A stretch of DNA of 64,000 nt, taken from NCBI GenBank assembly GCA_964598485.1, contig CAZRCD010000001.1, positions 496,001-560,000 on the forward strand. Direction: 5' to 3'. Shown piece after piece: positions 1-8,069 of the stretch; within the stretch, counting starts at the first letter, position 1, and each line of letters opens with the position of its first letter. The stretch comes from SOJA01 sp964598485 (GTDB lineage: Archaea > Thermoproteota > Bathyarchaeia > Bathyarchaeales > Bathycorpusculaceae). The notes beneath the pieces were generated by a model. It was not told the origin of the DNA and ran no database searches. It saw nothing but the letters and a program-made list of their open reading frames with translations. Position numbers and translations under genes: made by a program.

Positions 1-14
1 TCAGCTATTCTGGC

Positions 15-917
15 TCAGGCGTTCTTCAAATCTTTGCGCAGGATTTTTCTGACAATGTCCACCTGAAAGCCTAGACTTCGCAGCAAAGCAATCGAAGAAA
101 CGTTCTGTTCCGAAGTCCCCAATCTGACTGAGTCCATTCCTTTTTCAAATAGGAAATTCATGGCTCGGGCCGTAAGTGTTGATCCGAGATGTTTGTTTCG
201 AAATTCCGGAAGAGTGGCCGCTGGGCCGAGATAACCCCTCTTGAGATGCAGATACTTTACGTAGTCCGTATCAGGCTTTGCCATTACAGCCGACACAATT
301 CGTTCGCCGACCTCTGCGACTTGAACCCACTCTTCACTGAACGGCGGATCCTCAGACTTCCAAGTTTCAAGAACCCCTAGTTCGAGTCTTTGCCATCCAA
401 ATCCAGTGTTCACGACTGCAACAAGCTTTTCCTCCTCATCAGGTCTTAAGCTTCGAAGCTTGATGCCTTCAGTAACCTCTGGAATTGGTTTCAAGCCCTC
501 GAGTGTTGCGGACATTCGCTGAAAGCCAGCCTGCAATACGTAGCCTCGGCTAATCCAATCGTTGATTCTCGGGCTTCCTTCATCAATCATTGTCATAACA
601 GTGCCGCCCTTGGCATCTTTCTCAATCTCATTGACCAGAATATTCTCAACGGCTCTTTGATTGTGTCCTTCGCAAGCGGCAAGCCACGAGACGTGTTCTT
701 CTAAGTGTTCCTCAGCATGCGTGTGAGTTCCGATAAGACCTAGCACATCACCGTTTTCTTCTGCTACAAGAACCTTGAGACTTCGTTGCCGGATTTGGGA
801 CAGGATTCTTTCCTCATCGAATGGAATGAACTCGTACGAGTTTCTGTATTCCTCATTTAACAATCCGACAGCAATTAGCAAGTGTTTGTTGGTCAGTTCT
901 GAAATCTGGATGGTCAT
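15..917 (-). CDS. Two-domain GNAT-family N-acetyltransferase
   Basis: 300 aa protein made of two acetyltransferase-like halves. The C-terminal half (about residues 150-300) has the acetyl-CoA binding pattern: a strand ending in GPAATLPEFR, the loop RNKHLGS, and the later stretch TSEQNVSSIALLRSLGF, which is the usual GNAT motif B region. The N-terminal half (1-140) has the same strand-helix order without a clear acetyl-CoA loop and may only be structural. The substrate cannot be told from sequence. It stands alone, divergent from the next gene. Confidence 0.8.
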   Translation of the reverse strand: MTIQISELTNKHLLIAVGLLNEEYRNSYEFIPFDEERILSQIRQRSLKVLVAEENGDVLGLIGTHTHAEEHLEEHVSWLAACEGHNQRAVENILVNEIEKDAKGGTVMTMIDEGSPRINDWISRGYVLQAGFQRMSATLEGLKPIPEVTEGIKLRSLRPDEEEKLVAVVNTGFGWQRLELGVLETWKSEDPPFSEEWVQVAEVGERIVSAVMAKPDTDYVKYLHLKRGYLGPAATLPEFRNKHLGSTLTARAMNFLFEKGMDSVRLGTSEQNVSSIALLRSLGFQVDIVRKILRKDLKNA

Positions 918-1212
918 TTCGCCTAAAGCAGGAGTCGATGACCGCTATAAACTTTTGGCAAGGTCTTCACAGTCTCCCGCACAACCCACTCTTTTTCTAT
1001 ATTGTGGCACGCGGATACTGTTAACTTACTAGGGATGTGACTTTAGGTTCCGCAGAGTCTCAGGTAAAATCCAAGAAAGGAGAACCTAAAGAGGATGACT
1101 ATCTCTTCCTCACCCCGCCCTTTTTATATCTCTTTGTTGGTCTTAGTCTTGACAATCGTTCGAGTTGTGAGTTGAGGCTATAAGGAAAATCATAATCCCT
1201 TGGAAGACGCAA

Positions 1213-1755
1213 ATGGTTGGTTCCATAATCGACATAGAGTCAACGCATTATGATGCGGTAGCAGGGGAGCTTATCACTGCGGGCTTCCTTTCAGAAGACG
1301 GATTCACTATAATTCAGAGAGTAGAATCGAGCGACACTGATTTCAGAGTCTCTGTAGACAAAGCAATGACCACTTTCAAAGAACCTATGTATGCTTTCAA
1401 CAAAAAATGTGAGGAGGGATTTTGCAGGAGAAGAATCAGTCATGACCTTCAACTCAAGGGAGAGGCCACCTATATTGCCTTGGTAGATGAGGGTCTCTTG
1501 GACCTCTACAATTCCCTTTGCGATCCCTTATTTAACGAAGAAATTCCACATTTCTGGGGAACATGGAGCGCAACAAAAAACCCACTTTTTCTATCCAAGA
1601 TCGTGAGGCACAACTACTGCTGTCTGGCAAAGGAATATTACCTCAAACTCGAGAGAATAGATCGACTTCAGAATACAAACATCATTCCCCTTTTGTCTTC
1701 AGCACCAATAGAAAAGAAATACATTAGGCCAGCACTGAACCTTGACATCATCTGA
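1213..1755 (+). CDS. RNase H-like (DEDD exonuclease fold) protein
   Basis: 180 aa. Near the N-terminus DIESTHYD resembles the Exo I motif (DIET) of DnaQ-like nucleases. YAFNKKCEEGF at about residue 60 resembles Exo II (N-x-x-F/Y-E/D). A late H-x-x-C-x-x-x-E-Y helix near residue 135 sits where Exo III would be. These suggest a YprB/DnaQ-type nuclease, but spacing and the final acidic residue are imperfect, so activity is uncertain. It overlaps the next gene by 14 nt, which suggests co-transcription. Confidence 0.55.
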   Translation: MVGSIIDIESTHYDAVAGELITAGFLSEDGFTIIQRVESSDTDFRVSVDKAMTTFKEPMYAFNKKCEEGFCRRRISHDLQLKGEATYIALVDEGLLDLYNSLCDPLFNEEIPHFWGTWSATKNPLFLSKIVRHNYCCLAKEYYLKLERIDRLQNTNIIPLLSSAPIEKKYIRPALNLDII

Positions 1756-2872
1756 ACGTATTGGAATATTCTCCAATTCATGTAGTCAACCGATTTTCTA
1801 CGGAGTGAAAAATCGACCTAGGGCTTCACAGAACCTGATCTTGCGGGAAAGTCACCGTTCGGTTAGAGCTCTTAAAGAAAAGGTGAGAAATGCTATTGTA
1901 GGTATTACTGTTCGGCTAGCAAAAAAATACATCGAACAGTTTTTCCTTGTCGGTTCCGAACATGGTGAGGCTGTTTCGGAATCCATGCAATTCACGCCGG
2001 GTGATTTATGGTCTTTTTTCAGGCTTCCTAGGGAGGAAAAGGAGAAAACAAGTATGGCTGTGAAATATTTAGATCCAGAGATTCAACCGCCTTCCGAACT
2101 CTTCGATATAATACCTGACCTCCTAAAAGCGGGCTCTTCAATGTCGCGAGCACTAGGTTTTGGTTTGCTTGCAGTACAGGCGAAATCGAGCCTTGAAAGT
2201 GCTTCGTCCTTACTTGAGAAACTGCGCCGCGATGAGGATCCATCGTGCAGGAGTGCAGTTCTAGGTGCATTGAGCATAATCGGAAGGGAAGAACCGCAAA
2301 TCGCAATTCAACTTGTGGATGATTACTTGGGAGGAGACATTTATGAAGTGGCATCATTCGGTTGGTTCTTGAATGAGTTTGGTGCCATGTATTCTAAACT
2401 GAATCCAGTGAAAGAGATTTCACCGATAACACGCATAATTGAAAAATCACTTGCAAAGTTCGACTTGTTGATACTAAAACGCGCAATCCAAGAGCTAGGC
2501 AATGTAGGCATAATGTATCCTGAGAATGCTCTTCTGACTCTTAAATGCGTGTTCCATGTCCAACATGCCGACATCCGAAGAACACTGATCGAGAGTCTGG
2601 CCAAAATTAGAATGGTGCATCCTGACACAACCGAAGGGTTTTTGGACAAAGAGGGAGTCTCTGATCTACTTGAGTTGACAAGAGGTGCAAATGTCAATTT
2701 TTACTTTGTAACAAGCGGAGCCGCACTACTATTCTTATCCATCCTGTTTAGGCTCCAGAGTCTCAAAATCCGTATCATCGACATCCTCTCAAGGGTTTCA
2801 GAGTACGATGATGAAACTGATTTTCTCAAATACGCAGTACACAACCTCTTCGAGTATGTTGTCGATTCTTAA
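1742..2872 (+). CDS. Helical-repeat (HEAT-like) hypothetical protein
   Basis: Up to 376 aa. From about residue 105 onward the sequence is a run of amphipathic helix pairs with HEAT-like spacing (for example LLEKLRRDEDPSCRSAVLGA, then two or three more). Such proteins are usually binding scaffolds. The first 70 residues are of odd composition, and a later ATG (near 1984 or 2053) may be the true start. It follows the RNase-H-like gene directly. No catalytic motif was seen. Confidence 0.55.
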   Translation: MTSSERIGIFSNSCSQPIFYGVKNRPRASQNLILRESHRSVRALKEKVRNAIVGITVRLAKKYIEQFFLVGSEHGEAVSESMQFTPGDLWSFFRLPREEKEKTSMAVKYLDPEIQPPSELFDIIPDLLKAGSSMSRALGFGLLAVQAKSSLESASSLLEKLRRDEDPSCRSAVLGALSIIGREEPQIAIQLVDDYLGGDIYEVASFGWFLNEFGAMYSKLNPVKEISPITRIIEKSLAKFDLLILKRAIQELGNVGIMYPENALLTLKCVFHVQHADIRRTLIESLAKIRMVHPDTTEGFLDKEGVSDLLELTRGANVNFYFVTSGAALLFLSILFRLQSLKIRIIDILSRVSEYDDETDFLKYAVHNLFEYVVDS

Positions 2873-3205
2873 CGCCGAATGTAACGGGGTTTCAAACTAT
2901 GGGCTCCTCTGATGCCAAAGATGACACTCTATGATTCTCTCATCGCATGTGCCTTCATTTTCTGCCGCGTTCGTCTGAAAATATCACTTGCGCCAAGAAC
3001 TCCATTTCAGTAGTCTCCATCTATCCTAACGTGAGCATAGAAGACAGGAATCTGCATGGATGTATTGAGTCTTCATTGTGAGGTTAAAAACGCTCAGACA
3101 ACCATCAAGAATGGCGGAGCATATTTTTGCTGGTAAATTGGTGTTGAAATCCCCTCCCCGGCGCCAAACTACACAAATTACGTTTGAATCCTTGGTCGCG
3201 CGCGC
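2873..3205. other. Intergenic stretch with a tRNA 3'-end-like fragment
   Basis: No convincing gene. A 67-codon plus-strand frame here has no ribosome binding site and runs into the glycosylase antisense. The only structure seen is the tRNA 3'-end-like string at 3141-3166, listed separately. Confidence 0.5.
3141..3166 (+). repeat. Degenerate tRNA 3'-end-like fragment
   Basis: Contains a T-loop-like TTGAAAT followed by a C-rich strand and CCCGGCGCCA, like the acceptor end plus CCA of a tRNA. No 5' half is present. One of several similar fragments between 3.1 and 5.9 kb. Confidence 0.35.
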
Positions 3206-4162
3206 TCAAAGTCTGATTTCCTTCTCGAGCCAAGGAATTTTCTTTTCTCTATGCCTCCAGAACAAGTCAGTGAAAATGTAGTGGAAAGCTAGTCCTTTCC
3301 ACTTCCCGTACCTCTTGTCAAGCTCTTCAGTTATCTCTTCAGGATGGACTAGTTCTTTGTTGAACATTTCTTTTGAAAGTATCTTTTGCTCCCAAGACTT
3401 ACCTTTCAGATCAAAAACATCATACTTTCTTAGGTATCCACCTAGGACGTTTTGTGCTGTCGCTGGTCCTACTCCATAAAGTTTCATCAGCTTCTTTTTC
3501 GCATTTTCAGTGTTCATTTCTCTTAGCTTAAATTCGTCTATCTCGCCATTTGCAAAGGCTTCTGAAACGAGTTTGATCATCTTTGCCCTGTAGCCAACTT
3601 TCAAAGATCTTAACTCTTCTTCGTCTACTTCCCGTAGGTCTTCATGATTCCAGTAGGCGAACAATTCTTTATTGTCAAACCTCATCCTTGTACCATAAGC
3701 ATCAAACAGATTATTCATCATCTGAACAGTTCTTCTGACCGTAGCATTCTGTAAAACTATGGAAATTATTAGAAGTTCGTAGAGAGAATTTGCGCAATTG
3801 TTTCTCATACCTTTCAACCGTTTGAACACTGGTTTAAGAAATCTGTCATCCTCAAATTCTCTGAAAAATTCAGAAACATCCTCGTCCAAACCATATCTCC
3901 AGTTCAATTCTTTCACAATTTTTTCGATTTCCTTTTTAGAGAGTTTCTTGTTGAAATAGAGTGTCAATTTGATCTTAGGTTTATCAGTTACGCCCTTGTT
4001 CTCCATCTTCAATCCTAGCAGGTTTCTATCGAAATTCAAGGTTTGCCACATAATGTTCGGTTGCCAATCAAAGTCAGGTGTCGGAAAATAATGAGGAACG
4101 TAAACTGTACTATCAAAATCAAAAGGCGGGATTGGTCTGAGGACTATTTCTAAGGGTCTCAT
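3206..4162 (-). CDS. HhH-GPD superfamily DNA glycosylase (AlkA/OGG-like)
   Basis: 318 aa. The C-terminal part holds the helix-hairpin-helix LYGVGPATAQNVL (about residues 228-240), followed by YDVFDLKGKSWE, where the conserved catalytic Asp of the HhH-GPD family is expected. The N-terminal 100 residues fit the variable lead domain of AlkA-type enzymes. No Fe-S cysteine cluster is seen, which argues against Nth/MutY. It probably removes damaged bases in base-excision repair; the damage type cannot be assigned. The repair gene nreA is its plus-strand neighbour. Confidence 0.75.
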   Translation of the reverse strand: MRPLEIVLRPIPPFDFDSTVYVPHYFPTPDFDWQPNIMWQTLNFDRNLLGLKMENKGVTDKPKIKLTLYFNKKLSKKEIEKIVKELNWRYGLDEDVSEFFREFEDDRFLKPVFKRLKGMRNNCANSLYELLIISIVLQNATVRRTVQMMNNLFDAYGTRMRFDNKELFAYWNHEDLREVDEEELRSLKVGYRAKMIKLVSEAFANGEIDEFKLREMNTENAKKKLMKLYGVGPATAQNVLGGYLRKYDVFDLKGKSWEQKILSKEMFNKELVHPEEITEELDKRYGKWKGLAFHYIFTDLFWRHREKKIPWLEKEIRL

Positions 4163-4270
4163 CTGAACACCCGGGCGCGTTTACTTGGAGATTTGCCCCA
4201 GTGCAAATATAAGCATTGTTTTTACTGCATGTGCTCTTCTTCGACAAAAATGGGGAGTTGTGGGGGATAT

Positions 4271-4308
4271 CTCTGCTAAGGAGTGGGTTCGAATCCCACC
4301 ACCGGCAC
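4271..4308 (+). pseudogene. tRNA 3'-half remnant (anticodon loop to acceptor)
   Basis: Seen directly: CTGCTAA (a tRNA anticodon loop with GCT), then GTGGG-TTCGAAT-CCCAC, a perfect 5-bp T-stem with canonical T-loop, then CACCGGCA as an acceptor 3' strand. The matching 5' strand GCCGGTG is absent upstream, and no variable arm fits between loop and T-arm. This is not a whole tRNA. Integrases of archaeal elements often use the anticodon-loop-to-3'-end segment as attachment site, so a leftover att copy is one explanation; a split-tRNA half is another. Confidence 0.5.
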
Positions 4309-4368
4309 TTCAACAAGAATTTACGATTGATTTCTAGGTCCATGAAAAAAACAAGGATTTAAACAAAG

Positions 4369-4440
4369 GTTTGAATCTACTTCTCGGCGCCAAAAAACGT
4401 GGAATATAAACGTATATGTGAACCTAACCCCCCGGCGCTA
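4369..4440 (+). repeat. Two further tRNA 3'-end-like fragments
   Basis: 4369-4393 reads like GGTTTGAATC followed by CTCGGCGCCA. 4415-4440 reads GTGAACCTAA followed by CCCCCGGCGCTA. Both look like worn T-arm plus acceptor ends sharing the CGGCGC(C/T)A terminus with the fragments at 3141 and 5821. Neither can fold as a tRNA. Confidence 0.3.
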
Positions 4441-4510
4441 TTTTAGCTATGTGCTTTAGGGAGCAAACTTTTAGATGACACTTGATTAAGGAGAATAGAG
4501 GAAACAAACC

Positions 4511-5767
4511 ATGCCTGTCCAAGCTAGACTGTTCAGAGTCACAACAAACGAGCAGAGAAGAAGCTTGTGCTCCATCTGTCAAGGACATAGAAGACTCTGT
4601 GGAAAATCCATCTGTCCAATTCTAGCCAAGGCTGAAGCCTTGATGAGGCTTGAGAAAAACCTTTCTAAAGAGAAGGTTTTCGGCTCTTCGCCCCCAGCAG
4701 TATTTGTTGGTTCATGGAATTACCCAAAAGTTTTAGCGGGTCCTTTGGTTCCGCCAGTCTTAGTAGAGGACACTTCAGTTATGGATTTGCCTGAGCTCTG
4801 GGTGGACAAGTCGTTTAGTGAGATTTTGCGTTACAGGTTTTCTCTGGTTAGGGGGAAACGGTTTACGGATGTTAGGTCTGCGGGAAACCCGAATAGGATT
4901 TTGTCAACTTTTCAAGAGATTGTTATGGCGTCTAAGCCCACGGACACTGAGATGTGGTTTAGTAAGAAACCTAAGTTTTCTGTAGTCTTTTCTCCTAGGG
5001 AACCTCCGTCAGGTCCTTCTGCGTCTATTAAACGTGCTGTTTTAGCTGAAAATCCTAATGTTCCAAAGTCTGTGGATTATGTTGTTTCAGACACTGATTT
5101 GAAGGCTGAAAAAGGTATATTGAGGCTTTACGGCTCTACGGTTAGTCAACGGCAGATAACAAGAATGTTCTCCATAGGCCTTTTAGGAGCTAAGAGACAG
5201 AGAAGGCTTGTCCCTACAGAGTGGAGCATAACCGCTATAGATGACATTCTTGGAAGAGCAATACACAAGGAAATCTTGAACTATCCATGGATTAACGAGT
5301 TCATGATCTTCGGACATAAAGCCTTAGCGAACAACATTCAGATCCTCTTGTTTCCATCTTCATGGATGTTCGAAGCTCAAGAAGCTTGGCTTACCTCACC
5401 TAACCCGGTTCCAGCAGTTAATTATGAACATGTTCAGGGGCGGCGATCCTATGCGTCTGATCTGGCTGGAGCATACTATGCGGCACGTTTACCAATCCTT
5501 GAATACCTAAAGCGGATGAGGCGTCAGGCAGGAGCCTTAGTTCTTATGGAGGTGTATCCAGAATGGATACCTTTGGGCGTCTGGCGTTTCAGAGAGATCT
5601 GCCGAGAAGCGCTGAGGAGACAACCTGTTATGTTTAATACGCTTGAAGAAGCATTAGATGAGATCGGAAGGAGGCTGAGACTTCCTCTTGAAAGATGGCT
5701 AGAGAGAAGCGAAATCCTTCGTTGGTGCAAAAGTCAAACAAGATTGACAAAATTTCTTTCCATTTGA
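4511..5767 (+). CDS. nreA: NreA-family DNA repair protein
   Basis: 418 aa, typical length. The N-terminal CSICQGHRRLCGKSICPI (residues 20-37) is the cysteine/histidine zinc motif of the archaeal Nre family. The extreme C-terminus reads QTRLTKFL, a good PCNA-interacting (PIP) box of the form Q-x-x-L-x-x-F-L; NreA of haloarchaea is known to carry a C-terminal PIP box and to act in repair of DNA damage. The ATG follows a GGAG-like site (ggagaatag). The neighbouring DNA glycosylase supports a repair context. Confidence 0.88.
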   Translation: MPVQARLFRVTTNEQRRSLCSICQGHRRLCGKSICPILAKAEALMRLEKNLSKEKVFGSSPPAVFVGSWNYPKVLAGPLVPPVLVEDTSVMDLPELWVDKSFSEILRYRFSLVRGKRFTDVRSAGNPNRILSTFQEIVMASKPTDTEMWFSKKPKFSVVFSPREPPSGPSASIKRAVLAENPNVPKSVDYVVSDTDLKAEKGILRLYGSTVSQRQITRMFSIGLLGAKRQRRLVPTEWSITAIDDILGRAIHKEILNYPWINEFMIFGHKALANNIQILLFPSSWMFEAQEAWLTSPNPVPAVNYEHVQGRRSYASDLAGAYYAARLPILEYLKRMRRQAGALVLMEVYPEWIPLGVWRFREICREALRRQPVMFNTLEEALDEIGRRLRLPLERWLERSEILRWCKSQTRLTKFLSI

Positions 5768-5820
5768 TTTCGAATTCTCACCAAGCATATATATGGGATA
5801 TTTTCACTAGTGATTCTGCG

Positions 5821-5843
5821 TTGAAACCCGTTCCACAGCGCCA
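5821..5843 (+). repeat. Degenerate tRNA 3'-end-like fragment
   Basis: TTGAAACCCG followed by TTCCACAGCGCCA, similar in layout to the fragments at 3141 and 4369. No tRNA body precedes it. Confidence 0.3.
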
Positions 5844-5885
5844 AACGTGTTCAAATCATTGATTAAAGACTGAGAGTTTAAGGGT

Positions 5886-6851
5886 ATGAAGGCAACTGCA
5901 ATTGCCCATCCGATTCAAGGCTTAATTAAGTATCATGGATTGAAAAATGTAAGACTTAGGATTCCATTTCACGATAGCATATCTGTTTGCGTTGACGCCC
6001 TACAAACAACTACAACAGTTGAAGCGACCAACTCGTTAAAAGAAGACTTGGTAATGATCAACGGAAGAAAGGCTACGGGCACAGACCTAGAAAGAGTTGA
6101 AGTTGTTCTCAACACGCTGAAAAACATGACCGACTATTCAGGGCACTTCAAAGTTGTGTCCAAAAACAGCATAACAAATGGAAAGGGCCTCGGCTTCTCC
6201 GCTTCTGGATTTGCAGCCCTCGCCACAGCAGCATGTGCTGCTTTAAACTTTGACATTGATTACATATCTCTTTCTGAACTGGTTCGGCTGGGAGCGGGAT
6301 CTGCCACACGAAGTCTTGCAGGAAGCTTCGCAATATGGTATGCCGACAAGAATGGAAAGTCCTATGCAGAACAGATAGTCAAACCTGAAAATGTGGATTT
6401 AGGCATGGTTATCGCGCCTATTCCCTTATCAGTAAGAACGGATGAAGCCCACAGTGAAGTTCTCAGTTCACCATTTTTTAAGGCTAGGTTGAAATACGTG
6501 ACAAAAATCATCAAGACGATGGAGAACGCCATAAAAACCGGAGACGTTGCCACTATAGGAAGACTTGCAGAAGAAGACAGCCTGAATCTGCACGCAATCA
6601 CAATGACTGGGAAAGCTCACATGGTTCTCTGGGAGCCAGAAACAGTTCGTATGATAAAAGAAGTTCAGAAAATGAGACGTGAAGGCATACCCGCATGGTA
6701 TTCCATGGATACAGGTCCGTCTGTTTTTGTCAACACTTTGACAGAATATGTTGAAAAGGTGGCTGATAGGCTACGCGAATTAGGCTGCTCAAGCATTATA
6801 ACCAGCAAGGTCGGCGGCAGCCCCTTCTTGAGCAGTAAATATCTATTCTAG
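5886..6851 (+). CDS. mvaD: Diphosphomevalonate/phosphomevalonate decarboxylase family (GHMP)
   Basis: 321 aa GHMP-kinase-fold protein. GLGFSASGFAALATAA (about residues 101-116) matches the decarboxylase version of the phosphate-binding loop, and YSMDTGPSVFVN (about 271) carries the family's catalytic Asp. It acts in isoprenoid lipid synthesis by ATP-driven decarboxylation of a phosphorylated mevalonate. Archaea use different family members on mevalonate-5-diphosphate, mevalonate-5-phosphate or the 3,5-bisphosphate; the substrate cannot be fixed from sequence alone. A methyltransferase gene follows after 14 nt. Confidence 0.82.
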   Translation: MKATAIAHPIQGLIKYHGLKNVRLRIPFHDSISVCVDALQTTTTVEATNSLKEDLVMINGRKATGTDLERVEVVLNTLKNMTDYSGHFKVVSKNSITNGKGLGFSASGFAALATAACAALNFDIDYISLSELVRLGAGSATRSLAGSFAIWYADKNGKSYAEQIVKPENVDLGMVIAPIPLSVRTDEAHSEVLSSPFFKARLKYVTKIIKTMENAIKTGDVATIGRLAEEDSLNLHAITMTGKAHMVLWEPETVRMIKEVQKMRREGIPAWYSMDTGPSVFVNTLTEYVEKVADRLRELGCSSIITSKVGGSPFLSSKYLF

Positions 6852-6865
6852 AGTGGTGAATATAC

Positions 6866-7609
6866 GTGACTTATAGGCTGGCTACAAAATTCTACGATCT
6901 ATTTGGCTCGAAAAACGATCTGGAATTCTATAAGGAACTGGCTCTTCAAAGTGGAAATGAAGCCTTAGAATTGGGTGTGGGAACAGCCAGAGTAGCCATA
7001 TCACTCGCTAAGGATGGAGTCACGGTTGTGGGTATTGATAACTCTGTTCACATGCTTAGAGTAGCCAAGGAGAAATTGGCCAAAGAAACAGAGGATATTA
7101 GAAACCGCGTAATCTTGAAGAGGGGTGACATGAGAAACTTTGAACTGAGCCAATCGTTTCCGTTTATATACATTCCAGCTTCCACTTTTGACCACAACAT
7201 CACGATCGAGGGCAGAAAACAAACGTTAAATTGCATCTGCACACATTTGAAAAAGAACGGAACATTTGCGTTTGACCTTGAACAAGCAATGCCAGACAAG
7301 CCTGAAAAATCGTGGTGGATTGACAGAAAGAAAACTGAAGACGGAAAAACGGTTGTAAGAAGCATATTCACAAGAAAGAATGCACCAAAACGCACGCTGA
7401 GCCTTGACCTTTTCTACGATGTTTGCAAAAACGGCAAAATGTTGGAAAGATACCATGAATACGGGGAAGTTGCAATAATATCCAGAGATGAAATCATCAG
7501 GTTACTGAAAGAGACAGGCTTTAAAGTGGTCAGTGTTTACGGTGATTTTGACAAATCAGAATATCGAAAAGACAGGCCTAAACTAGTGTTGGTAACGAAG
7601 AGAAAATAG
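6866..7609 (+). CDS. Class I SAM-dependent methyltransferase
   Basis: 247 aa. SAM-binding motif I is LELGVGTARVAISLA (about residues 33-47), the acidic loop after strand 2 is VVGIDNSVHML, and RGDMRNF matches the motif around the adenine-binding Asp. The FIYIPASTFDH stretch is the usual motif IV position. GTG start just behind mvaD, so the two are probably co-transcribed. The acceptor (small molecule or protein) is unknown. Confidence 0.8.
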   Translation: MTYRLATKFYDLFGSKNDLEFYKELALQSGNEALELGVGTARVAISLAKDGVTVVGIDNSVHMLRVAKEKLAKETEDIRNRVILKRGDMRNFELSQSFPFIYIPASTFDHNITIEGRKQTLNCICTHLKKNGTFAFDLEQAMPDKPEKSWWIDRKKTEDGKTVVRSIFTRKNAPKRTLSLDLFYDVCKNGKMLERYHEYGEVAIISRDEIIRLLKETGFKVVSVYGDFDKSEYRKDRPKLVLVTKRK

Positions 7610-7653
7610 CATTTCGGGCAGATAAATTTGAGGTGGGATGGGTAAACCGAGAA

Positions 7654-7851
7654 TTAATGTGTAGCTGCCAATGGTTTTACTAGTGTTTTCTTTTCGGGCA
7701 TTTCCACGACTCTTATTTCTACACGATCTAAGGTATCCCTTGCTGCCTTTTTTGCTTCTCTTTTGGTTCTGTACTTCCCTTTCAGTTCGATCCATGGGAG
7801 CGTTTCATCGATTTTTATCCATACAGCATACAATTTTTTCACCGTTGTCAA
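7654..7851 (-). CDS. Small basic hypothetical protein
   Basis: Up to 65 aa from a TTG start. It reads as a real protein: a strand KLYAVWIKID, a loop, then the basic helix YRTKREAKKAARDTLDR and a final strand VEIRVVEMPEK. The shape is strand-helix-strand, perhaps nucleic-acid binding. A GTG two codons inside is an alternative start. Not recognised. Confidence 0.5.
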   Translation of the reverse strand: MTTVKKLYAVWIKIDETLPWIELKGKYRTKREAKKAARDTLDRVEIRVVEMPEKKTLVKPLAATH

Positions 7852-8069
7852 GGCGTGAGAAGAGGGTTAGAGTGTGGATAATTAAAACAGTTATGAATTC
7901 TGAATATGGATTCTTGTTAAGTTTCTTGTGTTTGGAAACTTATTTAAAGGGTTTCGTATCATCTTGTAGGGTTTAGGAGCGAATATGAAGGTGGAGCTTG
8001 AAGGCTCGGTAAAAAAGGCTCTGTTGAAGGGGTGTCTATGGATGGGCGAAAGCGAAGGAAGCCCAGAGG

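Larger units (their letters stand above)
4163..4510. other. Intergenic stretch with three tRNA 3'-end-like fragments
   Basis: No protein gene. The minus-strand frame at 4119-4343 reads WWDSNP, the usual false translation of a tRNA T-arm, and is a shadow. The interval holds a good tRNA 3' half (4271-4308) and two weaker copies (4369-4440). Confidence 0.5.

Noticed and set aside
3078..3281. 67-codon plus-strand frame
   Set aside because: Runs over a tRNA-like fragment and into the antisense of the glycosylase; no start signal.
4119..4343. 74-codon minus-strand frame containing WWDSNP
   Set aside because: This is the false translation of the tRNA T-arm fragment at 4282-4305; no ribosome site or family.
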